This document shows, one piece after another, positions 6,703 to 14,577 of a stretch of DNA of 33,274 nucleotides (positions are counted from its first letter, which is position 1; the number at the start of each line of letters is the position of its first letter). The notes below the pieces were generated by a model that did not search any database, had not been told where the DNA came from, and saw nothing but the letters and a program-made list of their open reading frames with translations. A program made the position numbers and the translations under genes. This stretch comes from an uncultured Clostridia bacterium (GTDB lineage: Bacteria; Bacillota; Clostridia; Oscillospirales; Ruminococcaceae): NCBI GenBank assembly GCA_947625915.1, contig CANQPX010000020.1:1-33274 (forward strand), read 5' to 3'.

Positions 6703-7368
6703 TTATTCTTTTGAATCCGAACCTTCTACATTATTGACGATCTCTTCCTTAACTTCCTTTTCGGTTATTTCTATGGCAAAATGCGTGCCGTAATAACCTT
6801 CAACGCTGTCAACCGTGTCATAAGTTTCCGTCATAGAGAAAACGACGGTATATGACGGGCAGTCGAAAGTTTCTTTATAAATAAGATCCATGTCGATATC
6901 TTCGATGCCTGTAACGGTACCGGTATGTTCGCCGTGTTTATTTTCAAGTTCGAGGGTCTTGGAGGCGAAATAGTTTTCGGCTGTCTCGCGGTCGATAAGG
7001 CAGCTTATCTCCTGCATATAGCCGTTGAGGTAGATCTCATCATCGCCCTTTACCGTCCTGAAATTGTATGTAATAATAGAGTCGTCGGCGTAATAATACT
7101 CGCTGTTCTCAGGGATAAGAGATGCGATCTCACGGAGTTCGGTATCGTTGTTTATGCTCCAGATCTGGGTATCTGTCTCATAGTACAGTTCAACGCCGTC
7201 AGGCTGGAGAGTAACGATCTTTGTAAGGGGCATACCGAGTTTGACTCTGGTAAGTATGCCGGAGTATGCGGTCTCGGAAGCGGTGCCTTCCTTATCGCCG
7301 CAGGCTGTGAAGCAAGCGAGGGAAAGTGCGGCTGCAAGTATTGCAGAGACGAATTTTCTGAATTTCAT
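6703..7368 (-). CDS. Small secreted lipoprotein of unknown function
   Basis: A 221-residue protein with a type II signal peptide: a basic MKFRKF start, a hydrophobic run to about residue 18 and a lipobox FTAC-G with Cys22. It should be anchored on the outer face of the cell membrane. The mature part is acidic and Tyr-rich, has no recognised domain, and ends in a charged EVKEEIVNNVEGSDSKE tail. A VKLGMPLTKIVTLQPDG segment near residues 42-58 resembles the start of small outer-surface domains but is not enough for a family call. AAAGGA lies 12 bases before the ATG. A promoter matches at 7447-7419. It may be cotranscribed with the isomerase downstream. Confidence 0.75.
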   Translation of the reverse strand: MKFRKFVSAILAAALSLACFTACGDKEGTASETAYSGILTRVKLGMPLTKIVTLQPDGVELYYETDTQIWSINNDTELREIASLIPENSEYYYADDSIITYNFRTVKGDDEIYLNGYMQEISCLIDRETAENYFASKTLELENKHGEHTGTVTGIEDIDMDLIYKETFDCPSYTVVFSMTETYDTVDSVEGYYGTHFAIEITEKEVKEEIVNNVEGSDSKE

Positions 7369-7418
7369 TTTATCATCATTCCTTTTAATAATATGCTGTA
7401 AAACGCCCGGTTAATAAT

Positions 7419-7447
7419 ATAATAATACAAAATCGTCAAAAAGTCAA
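7419..7447 (-). promoter_or_regulatory. Promoter of the lipoprotein gene
   Basis: On the minus strand TTGACT (7447-7442), a 17-base spacer, then TATTAT (7424-7419), about 50 bases before the lipoprotein ATG. Confidence 0.6.
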
Positions 7448-7591
7448 CGCCTAAACTATTCTTTTTGAAAAAATATTTTTAATTTCCAGAAAAAGTAAAT
7501 GTGTGAGTCTCAAAACAAGTCAGGAAACTTTTTTGGTGAAAGTTGCACAAAATACGGCTGCCTTTTTGTACAGGAAGGTTTTGGATAGCTA

Positions 7592-7620
7592 TTGACAAAA
7601 CAAGCAAAATACTATATACT
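7592..7620 (+). promoter_or_regulatory. Promoter of nrdDG
   Basis: TTGACA (7592-7597), a 17-base spacer and TATACT (7615-7620): a near-perfect housekeeping promoter. The region 7450-7590 upstream is AT-rich and holds no gene. Confidence 0.8.
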
Positions 7621-7656
7621 TGTATCTTGTAAAGTTAAAACCACAAGATGTTGTGT
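7609..7656 (+). promoter_or_regulatory. Candidate tandem NrdR boxes
   Basis: CCACAAGATGTTGTGT (7641-7656) is a good match to the NrdR box (about ACACAATATATTGTGT) and contains the inverted repeat CACAA/TTGTG. A weaker 16-base match (7609-7624) overlaps the -10 region. The centres are 32 bp apart, the three-helical-turn spacing typical of paired NrdR sites. Repression of ribonucleotide reductase by NrdR when (d)ATP is abundant would fit. Confidence 0.65.
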
Positions 7657-7682
7657 CCGAGATAGATCAGGAGGCTGTTATT

Positions 7683-10001
7683 ATGATCACACAGATAAGA
7701 AAAAGAGACGGCAGGATAGTTACATTCAATATCGAAAAGATCGCACAGGCTATATTCAAGGCTGCTCAGTCTGTGGGCGGAAGCGATTACAATACTTCCC
7801 TCGAACTGGCGGATAAAGTATGCGACGCCGTTGAGATAAAGTACGGAAAATGTATCCCTACCGTTGAACAAGTACAGGATATGGTGGAAAAAGTCCTCAT
7901 GGAGGATGGTCACGCAAAAACTGCTAAATCTTACATTCTCTATCGCTCCGAACGTACAAGAGCAAGAGAAATGAACACCAAACTGATGAAAATATATGAG
8001 GATCTTACCTTCAAGCCCGCTAAGGACAGCGACATCAAGCGCGAAAACGCCAATATAAACGCCGATACAGCCATGGGTACGATGCTCAAATACGGTTCTG
8101 AAGGCGCAAAACAGTTCTATGAGATGTATGTTCTCGACCCTAAACACGCAAAAGCTCATAAAAACGGCGATATTCATATCCATGACCTTGACTACCTGAC
8201 GCTTACCACTACTTGCTGTCAGATAGACCTTATAAAACTGTTCAAGAACGGTTTTTCCACGGGTCACGGATTTCTCCGCGAACCTAACGACATCTACAGC
8301 TATTCCGCTCTTGCCTGCATCGCTATCCAGTCCGACCAGAACGATCAGCACGGCGGTCAGAGCATACCTAATTTCGAGTACGCTATGGCGGAAGGCGTCA
8401 AAAAAACATACCGCAGACAATATGCGTATAACATTGCCCGCTGCCTCGAAATGATCGCAAAGATCGACGACGGTCAGGAGATCAGCGATAAGATCGCCAA
8501 TGAGATATACGAAGAAAAAGGGATCTATCCTATCCTTGACAATAATAACGGCTATAAGGAAATAGAATTTGAAAAGCTTTGCGGCTATGTAGATCAGGAT
8601 ACCGCAAGACGCATACAGGAGTATACCGTCAGAAATACTACAAAAGAAGTAGACAGAAGAACTTATCAGGCTATGGAAGCGCTTATCCATAACCTGAATA
8701 CCATGAACAGCCGTGCAGGCGCACAAGTTCCGTTCAGTTCGATAAACTACGGACTGGACACTTCCACAGAGGGAAGAATGGTCATAAAGAACGTTCTGCT
8801 CGCTCATGAAGCAGGTCTCGGTAACGGTGAGACTCCTATCTTCCCGATACATATTTTCAAGATAAAAGAAGGCATAAACTATAACCCCGAAGACCCCAAC
8901 TACGATATGTTCAAACTTGCCTGCCGCGTTTCGGCAAAGAGACTTTTCCCGAATTTCTCTTTCATAGACGCTCCCTTCAACCTTAAATATTATAAGCCCG
9001 GCGACTATAACACCGAAGTCGCATACATGGGCTGCCGTACAAGAGTTATCGGAAACGCATACGATCCCACAAGAGAAATCGTTACAGGCAGGGGAAACCT
9101 CAGCTTTACTTCGGTAAATCTGCCCCGCCTTGCCATAAATGCTAACCACAATGTCGGCGCGTTCTTTGACAGCCTTGATGAACTTATGGATCTTGTGTGC
9201 GAACAGCTTATGGCTCGTTATAAGATACAGGCTGAAAAAACCGTAAGAAACTTCCCGTTCCTTATGGGACAGGGAATATGGATAGATTCCGACAAGCTCG
9301 GTCCAAACGACAAGGTAGGCGAAGTCCTGAAACACGGTACTCTTTCCATGGGATTTATCGGTCTTGCGGAATGCCTTAAAGCCCTTATCGGCAAACACCA
9401 CGGCGAGGACGAGGAAGCACGCAAACTCGGTCTTGAGATCGTTACCCGTATGCGTAACCGTATGGACGAAGAAACAAAGCGTTCCGGCATGAACTATACT
9501 CTTCTCGCAACTCCCGCAGAGGGATTGTCAGGAAGATTTGTCCGCATAGACAAAAAGCTTTACGGTGAAATAAAGGGAGTTACCGACAGGGATTATTATA
9601 CCAACTCTTTCCATGTTCCCGTATACTACCACATCAACGCTTTTGACAAGATAAAGATAGAAGCGCCTTACCATGAACTTACAAATGCAGGACATATAAG
9701 CTACGTCGAACTTGACGGCGATCCGCTCAATAACCTTTCCGCATTTGAAAAGATAGTCCGCTGCATGAAAGAATCGGGCATCGGCTACGGTTCTATAAAC
9801 CACCCTGTTGACAGAGACCCTTGCTGCGGTTATACGGGGATCATCGGCGATACCTGTCCTAAATGCGGACGTCATGAGGGCGACAACGGTTACGGCTTCG
9901 AGCGTATAAGAAGGATCACAGGTTATCTTGTGGGAACTCTTGACCGCTTTAACGACGCAAAACTTGCGGAAGTAAATGACAGAGTAAAGCACAGCGTCTG
10001 A
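7683..10001 (+). CDS. nrdD: Anaerobic ribonucleoside-triphosphate reductase
   Basis: A 772-residue class III ribonucleotide reductase, which makes deoxyribonucleotides without oxygen using a glycyl radical. The start is the ATG at 7683, 9 bases after AGGAGG; the frame extends upstream to a TTG at 7620 but that lies inside the promoter. The N-terminus is an ATP-cone (KRDGRIVTFNIEKIAQAI, about 8-25), the allosteric domain sensing ATP/dATP. Near the C-terminus the Cys pairs CCGY (714-715) and CPKC (725-728) form the zinc site, and RRITGYLVG carries the radical Gly747. The length is normal. nrdG follows after 11 bases, giving the complete enzyme-activase pair. It supports an anaerobic lifestyle. 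Confidence 0.97.
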   Translation: MITQIRKRDGRIVTFNIEKIAQAIFKAAQSVGGSDYNTSLELADKVCDAVEIKYGKCIPTVEQVQDMVEKVLMEDGHAKTAKSYILYRSERTRAREMNTKLMKIYEDLTFKPAKDSDIKRENANINADTAMGTMLKYGSEGAKQFYEMYVLDPKHAKAHKNGDIHIHDLDYLTLTTTCCQIDLIKLFKNGFSTGHGFLREPNDIYSYSALACIAIQSDQNDQHGGQSIPNFEYAMAEGVKKTYRRQYAYNIARCLEMIAKIDDGQEISDKIANEIYEEKGIYPILDNNNGYKEIEFEKLCGYVDQDTARRIQEYTVRNTTKEVDRRTYQAMEALIHNLNTMNSRAGAQVPFSSINYGLDTSTEGRMVIKNVLLAHEAGLGNGETPIFPIHIFKIKEGINYNPEDPNYDMFKLACRVSAKRLFPNFSFIDAPFNLKYYKPGDYNTEVAYMGCRTRVIGNAYDPTREIVTGRGNLSFTSVNLPRLAINANHNVGAFFDSLDELMDLVCEQLMARYKIQAEKTVRNFPFLMGQGIWIDSDKLGPNDKVGEVLKHGTLSMGFIGLAECLKALIGKHHGEDEEARKLGLEIVTRMRNRMDEETKRSGMNYTLLATPAEGLSGRFVRIDKKLYGEIKGVTDRDYYTNSFHVPVYYHINAFDKIKIEAPYHELTNAGHISYVELDGDPLNNLSAFEKIVRCMKESGIGYGSINHPVDRDPCCGYTGIIGDTCPKCGRHEGDNGYGFERIRRITGYLVGTLDRFNDAKLAEVNDRVKHSV

Positions 10002-10012
10002 GAGGTGCGGAA

Positions 10013-10525
10013 ATGCTTTCGGATAAATTAAGAATAGCCGGAACTATCAACGATTCCATAGTTGACGGTCCGGGAATAAGATTTACGATCTTTACGCAGG
10101 GCTGTCCTCACAGATGCGAAGGCTGCCATAATCCCCAGACCCACGATTTTAACGGCGGGGAAGATGTTACTCTCGATAGCCTTCTGGAAAAAATAAAGGA
10201 AAATCCGCTGCTTGACGGCGTTACATACAGCGGCGGGGAACCTTTCTGTCAAGCGAAGCAGCTTTACGAACTCGGCTTAGAAATCAAAAAGCTGGGAATG
10301 GATATAGTTACATATACAGGTTATACTTTTGAATATCTTACGGAACATTCCGATGATGAGAATTGTTACGGAAAACTCCTTTCGGTAACGGATCACCTGA
10401 TAGACGGTCCGTTTGAACTTGATAAGAGAAATATCCTTCTCAAATTCCGCGGAAGTTCAAATCAGCGGATAATAGACGTCCAAAAGAGCCTTCAGCAAAA
10501 AAAAGCTGTGGAAACCGATATTTAG
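10013..10525 (+). CDS. nrdG: Anaerobic ribonucleotide reductase-activating radical SAM protein
   Basis: A 170-residue radical SAM activase that abstracts hydrogen from the NrdD glycine using S-adenosylmethionine. The cluster motif is C-x3-C-x2-C at Cys31, Cys35 and Cys38 (CPHRCEGC). IDGPGIRF-like sequence precedes it (VDGPGIRFTIF, 17-27), and TYSGGEPF near residue 72 is the SAM-binding GGE motif. AGAGGTG lies just upstream of the ATG. It is the second gene of the nrd operon, 11 bases after nrdD. Confidence 0.95.
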   Translation: MLSDKLRIAGTINDSIVDGPGIRFTIFTQGCPHRCEGCHNPQTHDFNGGEDVTLDSLLEKIKENPLLDGVTYSGGEPFCQAKQLYELGLEIKKLGMDIVTYTGYTFEYLTEHSDDENCYGKLLSVTDHLIDGPFELDKRNILLKFRGSSNQRIIDVQKSLQQKKAVETDI

Positions 10526-10528
10526 CTC

Positions 10529-10557
10529 TTGAAATGTTGTGAAAAAAATGCTATATT
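10529..10557 (+). promoter_or_regulatory. Promoter of the substrate-binding protein gene
   Basis: TTGAAA (10529-10534), a 17-base spacer, TATATT (10552-10557). It starts right after the nrdG stop, so the next gene can be expressed separately from nrdDG. Confidence 0.65.
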
Positions 10558-10588
10558 AAGTATAAGAACTTGCAAAGGAGATATTACT

Positions 10589-12202
10589 TTGAAGCGGCTT
10601 ATACGAAATATAGCATTTGCTTTTTTGATGACAGCTGTCCTGCTGCTGCCGTCCTGCAAAGAGGACGACGGTTCGGGACATACCTTTAAGATAAATATCG
10701 AGAACGATCCGTCCAATCTTGACCCGCAAATGGCTGCGGATAAAGAGTCCAAGATGATAATTTCCAATATGATGGAGGGATTGGTAAAAATTTCTCCAAG
10801 CGGAGGGATAGTTCCCGCGGCTGCGGAAAGGTTTGAAATGTCGGAAGACGGTCTGAGGTATACTTTCTATCTGAGAAATGACCGTATGTGGGAAAGCGAA
10901 GCGGAATTTTCCGAGCAGATGACAGCCGAAGATTTTGTTTTTGCGTTCCACAGGATATTTGATCCGGATACAAGATCTCCGTACGGCAGCGATTACTTAT
11001 GCATAAAAAATGCAAAAGATGTGCTTAACGGTTCAATGCCGCTCGAAAGTCTCGGAGTAAAGGCAATTGACGATCTTACGGTAGAATTTACGCTTGAATA
11101 TCCGTATTTTGATTTTCTTACACTGTTGACAAAAACGGCGGCTATGCCGTGCAGTAAGGATTTTTTTGAATATACAAAGGGAAGATACGGCATGGCTGCG
11201 GACGCTTCTGCGTCAAACGGTGCGTTTTACCTTAAAGAATGGAACTATGACCCGTATTGGGATAACAATTATTTGATAATGAGGAGAAATGTTTCCTATT
11301 CCGAAAGCAGCTATGTTTATCCGTATAGTCTGAATTTTTTTATAACGGGAGACACTTCGCTTGATGAGGAAACATTTTTGAATGAAGATACCGATTGTTT
11401 CATCACTGAAAATGCAGACGAAAAACTGCTTTCCGAAAACGGTTATGCGGCGGCAAATGTAAAAACGGCAGGGCTTGTGTTCAATCCAAATTCCAAATAT
11501 TTCGGCAGCAAAATATTTCGCGAGGCTCTGGCAAAAAGCATAAACAGGGAAGCGTATGCGCATGATCTTCCGGACGGATATGATCTTGCGTTCGGTATAA
11601 TTCCCGGCGGGATCACCGTACAAGGCAAATGCTACAGGGATATAATCCCGGACAGAACGTTCTCGGTGTATGATGCGGGAGCCGCACAGATCTGGGAAAA
11701 TGCGCTGAAAGCTGCAAATACCGATTCTGTTGATAACATAAAAATAACTGTCTCGGAAAACTTTGCCGCAAGCGATATAATATATGACATGACCGACCGC
11801 TGGCGGAATGAAATGCTTTTTGACTGTATGGTGGAAATAGTTTCTCAGAACGAGTACGAGTCCAAGCTTGAAGAGGGGAATTATGATATTGCCCTTATAG
11901 AAGTCGGCTGCGATGAAAATTCGGCATATAAATTTCTTAAAAATTTTTGCGGTGACAGTATGTTTACGAAATATTCGGGAGGAGCGCTTTCTGAGGCTGT
12001 GGACGGCATAAAAACTGCCGAAAGTCTTTCGGACGGAGCGGACAAAATAAAAAATGCGGAATTTGTGTTAATAAACGACTACACATTCATTCCGCTTTGT
12101 TATGAAAAAGAATATTTTATTTATTCGTCTGACGCGTCGGATATAGCATATTATCCGTTTATTTCATCTGTATATTTCGGAGAAGCAAAATATTTCGATT
12201 AA
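10589..12202 (+). CDS. Peptide-type ABC transporter substrate-binding lipoprotein
   Basis: A 537-residue member of the family 5 extracellular solute-binding proteins (OppA/DppA type). The start chosen is the TTG at 10589, 8 bases after AAAGGAG; this gives a clean lipoprotein signal (MKRLIRNIAFAFLMTAVLLL then PSC, lipidated Cys23). The mature N-terminus has the typical NDPSNLDPQMA and GLVKISPSGGIVPAAAERFEMSEDGL-type segments, followed by YTFYLRNDRMW. It should sit outside the membrane and bind a peptide or similar ligand for import or sensing. No permease or ATPase genes are adjacent, so it is an orphan that either serves a remote transporter or acts as a receptor. It ends at a strong terminator. 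Confidence 0.88.
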   Translation: MKRLIRNIAFAFLMTAVLLLPSCKEDDGSGHTFKINIENDPSNLDPQMAADKESKMIISNMMEGLVKISPSGGIVPAAAERFEMSEDGLRYTFYLRNDRMWESEAEFSEQMTAEDFVFAFHRIFDPDTRSPYGSDYLCIKNAKDVLNGSMPLESLGVKAIDDLTVEFTLEYPYFDFLTLLTKTAAMPCSKDFFEYTKGRYGMAADASASNGAFYLKEWNYDPYWDNNYLIMRRNVSYSESSYVYPYSLNFFITGDTSLDEETFLNEDTDCFITENADEKLLSENGYAAANVKTAGLVFNPNSKYFGSKIFREALAKSINREAYAHDLPDGYDLAFGIIPGGITVQGKCYRDIIPDRTFSVYDAGAAQIWENALKAANTDSVDNIKITVSENFAASDIIYDMTDRWRNEMLFDCMVEIVSQNEYESKLEEGNYDIALIEVGCDENSAYKFLKNFCGDSMFTKYSGGALSEAVDGIKTAESLSDGADKIKNAEFVLINDYTFIPLCYEKEYFIYSSDASDIAYYPFISSVYFGEAKYFD

Positions 12203-12213
12203 AGCATATAAAA

Positions 12214-12250
12214 AGCGGTACCAACGCGTTCTTGCGTTGATACCGTTAAT
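12214..12250. terminator. Bidirectional terminator
   Basis: CGGTACCAACGC (12216-12227) pairs with GCGTTGATACCG (12234-12245) around a 6-base loop. TTAATTTT follows on the plus strand and CTTTTTAT on the minus strand. It separates the binding-protein gene from the convergent Rpn-tail ORF. Confidence 0.85.
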
Positions 12251-12252
12251 TT

Positions 12253-12429
12253 TCAGACGGGCATTAAGTTGTAGTCTTTTGCCAGTTCTGTCACTTCTTC
12301 AACGGTAAGATTACAGCATTCAGCAATCTCATCAAAAGAAAACTTGCCTTTTTTTAACATATTTAATGCTATTACAGCATCTTCCATTTTTCGGGTTTCG
12401 ATCATGGCTTCTTCCATAGATTTACACAT
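12253..12429 (-). CDS. Free-standing 58-aa duplicate of the Rpn C-terminal tail (putative antitoxin-like)
   Basis: A short ORF that duplicates the 3' part of the upstream Rpn-type gene. The last 36 residues match that protein's end at 26 positions, both finishing in NLMPV. It starts MCKSMEEAM, where the large gene has MCKVMEDAM. GGAG lies 8 bases before the ATG, the same distance as the internal ribosome site in the large gene. The reading frame has stayed open with mostly conservative changes, arguing that it is translated. The sequence LKKGKFSFDEIAECCNLTVEEVTELAK looks like a small helix-turn-helix-like or dimerisation module. It begins 25 bases after the large gene's stop and ends at the bidirectional terminator. 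An antitoxin role is inferred from E. coli Rpn biology; a decaying duplication is the alternative. Confidence 0.6.
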   Translation of the reverse strand: MCKSMEEAMIETRKMEDAVIALNMLKKGKFSFDEIAECCNLTVEEVTELAKDYNLMPV

Positions 12430-12454
12430 TTCGGATTCTCCATTAGGTGTTTTT

Positions 12455-12643
12455 TCAGACAGGCATTAAGTTGTTCTCTTTTGCTACTTCTGTAACTTCT
12501 TCAAGAGTTAAACCACTGTCTTCTGCAATCTCGTCAAAAGTCAGTTTTCCTCTTTTTAACATATTTTTAGCAACATTATAAGCTTTTATCATCTCAGCCG
12601 TTTTTGCTGCTTCATTCATAGCGTCTTCCATAACTTTGCACAT
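12455..12643 (-). CDS. Candidate internal in-frame gene: C-terminal 62 aa of the Rpn protein
   Basis: Inside the Rpn gene, AAAGGAG (minus strand, 12658-12652) is followed after exactly 8 bases by an in-frame ATG at 12643. This is a much better start signal than that of the full-length gene. Translation from here would give a 62-residue protein beginning MCKVMEDAMNEA and ending NLMPV, lacking the nuclease core. In E. coli, rpn genes make a short C-terminal protein from an internal start that inhibits the full-length toxin; the layout here is the same. Expression is inferred, not shown. Confidence 0.5.
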   Translation of the reverse strand: MCKVMEDAMNEAAKTAEMIKAYNVAKNMLKRGKLTFDEIAEDSGLTLEEVTEVAKENNLMPV

Positions 12644-13285
12644 TTCAGATTCTCCTTTCGGTGTTTCTTTCAAATATCGTGTTTTCTCTGCAAGACGTTC
12701 GTTGTGCATATCCGCAGCATTGCTGCACATAAAGTCCTGCATTAATCTTCCGATTTCCGTATCGCCTTTGAACGCTCCGTTTACATACAATATGTGTTCA
12801 TCATCGTCAAAGGGCATATTCATTGCAACGTTTATACGTTCTATGGGGTATACCTCTTTGTTTCCGCCGAATACGTCGTTTTCGGTAATGAAAATAGTGT
12901 ATGTAACGGGAAGTTCTTCAAATTCCTGTCCTGCTTTCAGGTTTTCAATGTCCATGGCAGAGGAATGATACCTTGCGCGTTTCGGTGCTGCGCCGTTATC
13001 GGCTTTCTGGACTTCTATGTCGTACTTTACTCCATTGCTGTCGGTGGCATAAACGTCCAGACACAATGACCTTGCCCCTGCAAGACGTTTCATATCATAC
13101 TGAGGTTGCTCGGAAAGAAGAATTAAATCATCTTTCTGTAAGATTATGCGAAGTATCTCCTGCGCAAGGGGGAGATCGTCCTTTAACAGTACCCGCATGA
13201 AATCATCATCAATAGGGCGGAAGTTTGCCAGACGTATCAGATCTTCCTTATGCTGTTGTTCCTTGCTTTTTATGATTATCGCCAT
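12455..13285 (-). CDS. Rpn/PD-(D/E)XK nuclease-family protein (transposase-like)
   Basis: A 276-residue protein of the Rpn/PDDEXK_2 family, often annotated as 'PD-(D/E)XK nuclease family transposase'. Rpn proteins are DNA endonucleases associated with recombination and phage defence. The catalytic core is visible as Asp77 in LCLDVYA and the Glu91-x-Gln93 motif in YDIEVQKA, about 13 residues apart. The N-terminal ANFRPIDDDFMRVLL and the FITENDVFG segment are typical. The ATG at 13285 is chosen over a GTG three codons upstream; the ribosome site is weak (AAGAAAG). The C-terminal 62 residues follow an internal strong ribosome site and ATG (12643) and are duplicated downstream. A good promoter lies at 13345-13317. 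No transposon ends are seen, so 'transposase' is probably a misnomer here. Confidence 0.82.
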   Translation of the reverse strand: MAIIIKSKEQQHKEDLIRLANFRPIDDDFMRVLLKDDLPLAQEILRIILQKDDLILLSEQPQYDMKRLAGARSLCLDVYATDSNGVKYDIEVQKADNGAAPKRARYHSSAMDIENLKAGQEFEELPVTYTIFITENDVFGGNKEVYPIERINVAMNMPFDDDEHILYVNGAFKGDTEIGRLMQDFMCSNAADMHNERLAEKTRYLKETPKGESEMCKVMEDAMNEAAKTAEMIKAYNVAKNMLKRGKLTFDEIAEDSGLTLEEVTEVAKENNLMPV

Positions 13286-13316
13286 CGGTATCACTGCTTT
13301 CTTAGCTGTTATCTAC

Positions 13317-13345
13317 ATTTTACCACAAGTCTGCAAAGAAATCAA
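13317..13345 (-). promoter_or_regulatory. Promoter of the Rpn-family gene
   Basis: On the minus strand TTGATT (13345-13340), a 17-base spacer, TAAAAT (13322-13317), about 30 bases before the ATG. Confidence 0.6.
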
Positions 13346-13391
13346 GATGTCTTACAAAATTTTTGAGATATTCACAGCGCTGCCTGTAAAC

Positions 13392-13432
13392 AAAAAAGCT
13401 TGAAGACGATCATACATCTTCAAGCTTTTTTT
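13392..13432 (-). terminator. Terminator of the tRNA-Ser gene
   Basis: AAAAAGCTTGAAGA pairs with TCTTCAAGCTTTTTT across a loop of about 10 bases, giving a stem of about 14 bp that directly abuts the tRNA 3' end. T-runs occur on both strands, so it also shields the Rpn promoter. Confidence 0.85.
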
Positions 13433-13524
13433 GGCGGAGAAGGAGGGATTCGAACCCTCGATGAGCTATCAACCCATACACGAGTTCCAGTCGTGCGCCA
13501 TAAACCGGGCTAGGCGACTTCTCC
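13432..13524 (-). tRNA. tRNA-Ser (anticodon GGA)
   Basis: A 93-base tRNA including an encoded CCA. The acceptor arms GGAGAAG and CTTCTCC pair. The anticodon stem CACGA/TCGTG encloses CTGGAAC, giving anticodon GGA for UCC/UCU serine codons. There is a long class II variable arm (about 15 bases) and a GGTTCGAATCC T-arm. All features agree with serine identity. Confidence 0.95.
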
Positions 13525-13540
13525 ATGCCGTTTTATTGCT

Positions 13541-13557
13541 GTCATTTTTCAAATGAC
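13541..13557. repeat. Small palindrome upstream of tRNA-Ser
   Basis: GTCATTT-TTC-AAATGAC is a perfect 7-bp inverted repeat between the tRNA promoter and the tRNA 5' end. It may be part of the leader or a processing hairpin. Confidence 0.4.
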
Positions 13558-13563
13558 TTGATT

Positions 13564-13592
13564 ATTATAACACTTATTTCCTGACTTGTCAA
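13564..13592 (-). promoter_or_regulatory. Consensus promoter of tRNA-Ser
   Basis: On the minus strand TTGACA (13592-13587), a 17-base spacer, TATAAT (13569-13564): a perfect consensus, as expected for a stable RNA gene. Confidence 0.9.
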
Positions 13593-13695
13593 GACTTTTT
13601 TCAAAAATATTTTGATTTTTTCTATGCAAAGGGAGAATTACCATTTTTTTGTAAAATAAAGATGGGCTTTTTTATAATTTTTTTCAAAATTGCTC

Positions 13696-13724
13696 TTTAC
13701 ATATTGCCAAAAATGTTGTAAAAT
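13696..13724 (+). promoter_or_regulatory. Promoter of the pyrH-polC operon
   Basis: TTTACA (13696-13701), a 17-base spacer, TAAAAT (13719-13724), some 47 bases before the pyrH ATG. The region 13593-13695 is AT-rich and otherwise featureless. Confidence 0.65.
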
Positions 13725-13771
13725 ATATTAGATACCTTTTTATTTATAATGCGAAAGGATTGATCTTGTAT

Positions 13772-14488
13772 ATGCCCGAACAGCCGGTTTATAAAAGGAT
13801 CTTGCTAAAACTCAGCGGCGAAGCCCTCGCCGGAGATAAGAAGATCGGTCTCGATTATTCCGTTATCGGCAGGATATGCGAAAGTATCAAGAAATGCGCC
13901 GACGCAGGCGTTCAGGTCGGTATCGTCGTCGGCGGAGGAAACTTCTGGAGAGGCCGCTCCAGCGGCGCTATGGACAGATCCCGCGCCGATCATATCGGTA
14001 TGCTCGCCACAACTATGAACGCTCTCGCTGTCGCTGATGTCCTTGAATCAATGGGTGCGGACGTCCGCGTCCAGACCGCTATCGCTATGCATCAGGTCGC
14101 CGAACCTTACATCAGGAACAAGGCTATAAGACACCTTGAAAAAGGCAGGATCGTTATTTTCGGCTGCGGAACGGGAAATCCTTTCTTTTCCACTGATACG
14201 GCTTCAACTCTCCGCGCCGCGGAGATAGAAGCGGATATCGTCCTAAAAGCTACAATGGTAGACGGCGTTTACGATAAAGACCCCAATAAATACGCCGATG
14301 CAGTTAAGTTCGATGAACTCAGCTTCAATGATATCCTTGTGAAAAACCTTGCGGTAATGGACAGCACTGCCGCTTCAATGTGCAAGGACAACAATATACC
14401 TATCCTTGTGTTCGACCTTAAACGTCCCGATAACATCTACGACGCTTGCTTCGGAAAAAAAGTCGGAACGCTCGTTATCGACAGATGA
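13772..14488 (+). CDS. pyrH: UMP kinase
   Basis: A 238-residue bacterial UMP kinase of the amino-acid-kinase fold, which phosphorylates UMP to UDP with ATP. The glycine-rich [11 protein letters not shown] segment near the N-terminus, [12 protein letters not shown] (UMP/ATP site) and the later [12 protein letters not shown]-like [15 protein letters not shown] and [13 protein letters not shown] motifs are diagnostic. Length is standard. The start is taken as the ATG at 13772; AAAGGA lies 12 bases upstream, and an in-frame TTG at 13766 with closer spacing is possible. It is the first gene of a conserved Gram-positive cluster and lies behind its own promoter. Confidence 0.96.
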   Translation: MPEQPVYKRILLKLSGEALAGDKKIGLDYSVIGRICESIKKCADAGVQVGIVVGGGNFWRGRSSGAMDRSRADHIGMLATTMNALAVADVLESMGADVRVQTAIAMHQVAEPYIRNKAIRHLEKGRIVIFGCGTGNPFFSTDTASTLRAAEIEADIVLKATMVDGVYDKDPNKYADAVKFDELSFNDILVKNLAVMDSTAASMCKDNNIPILVFDLKRPDNIYDACFGKKVGTLVIDR

Positions 14489-14577
14489 TTGCTTTTTATC
14501 CTTTCCGTAACGCGGTCTCGGCGTGCCGCGCAGATCGGTGAACTATAAATCTTTGCGCCGAGAACAGGAGAATTTTT

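Noticed and set aside
7620-7682. TTG start extending NrdD by 21 residues
   Set aside because: It lies in the promoter and NrdR-box region. The ATG at 7683 has AGGAGG at proper distance and gives the normal ATP-cone N-terminus.
7635-9401. 588-aa minus-strand open frame opposite nrdD
   Set aside because: A shadow of the nrdD codon pattern with no ribosome site and no recognisable domain; nrdD itself is unambiguous.
12455-13285. An insertion sequence, from the usual 'transposase' label of this family
   Set aside because: No terminal inverted repeats or target duplications are visible. The catalytic pattern fits Rpn/PD-(D/E)XK nucleases, and the only duplication is the internal tail.
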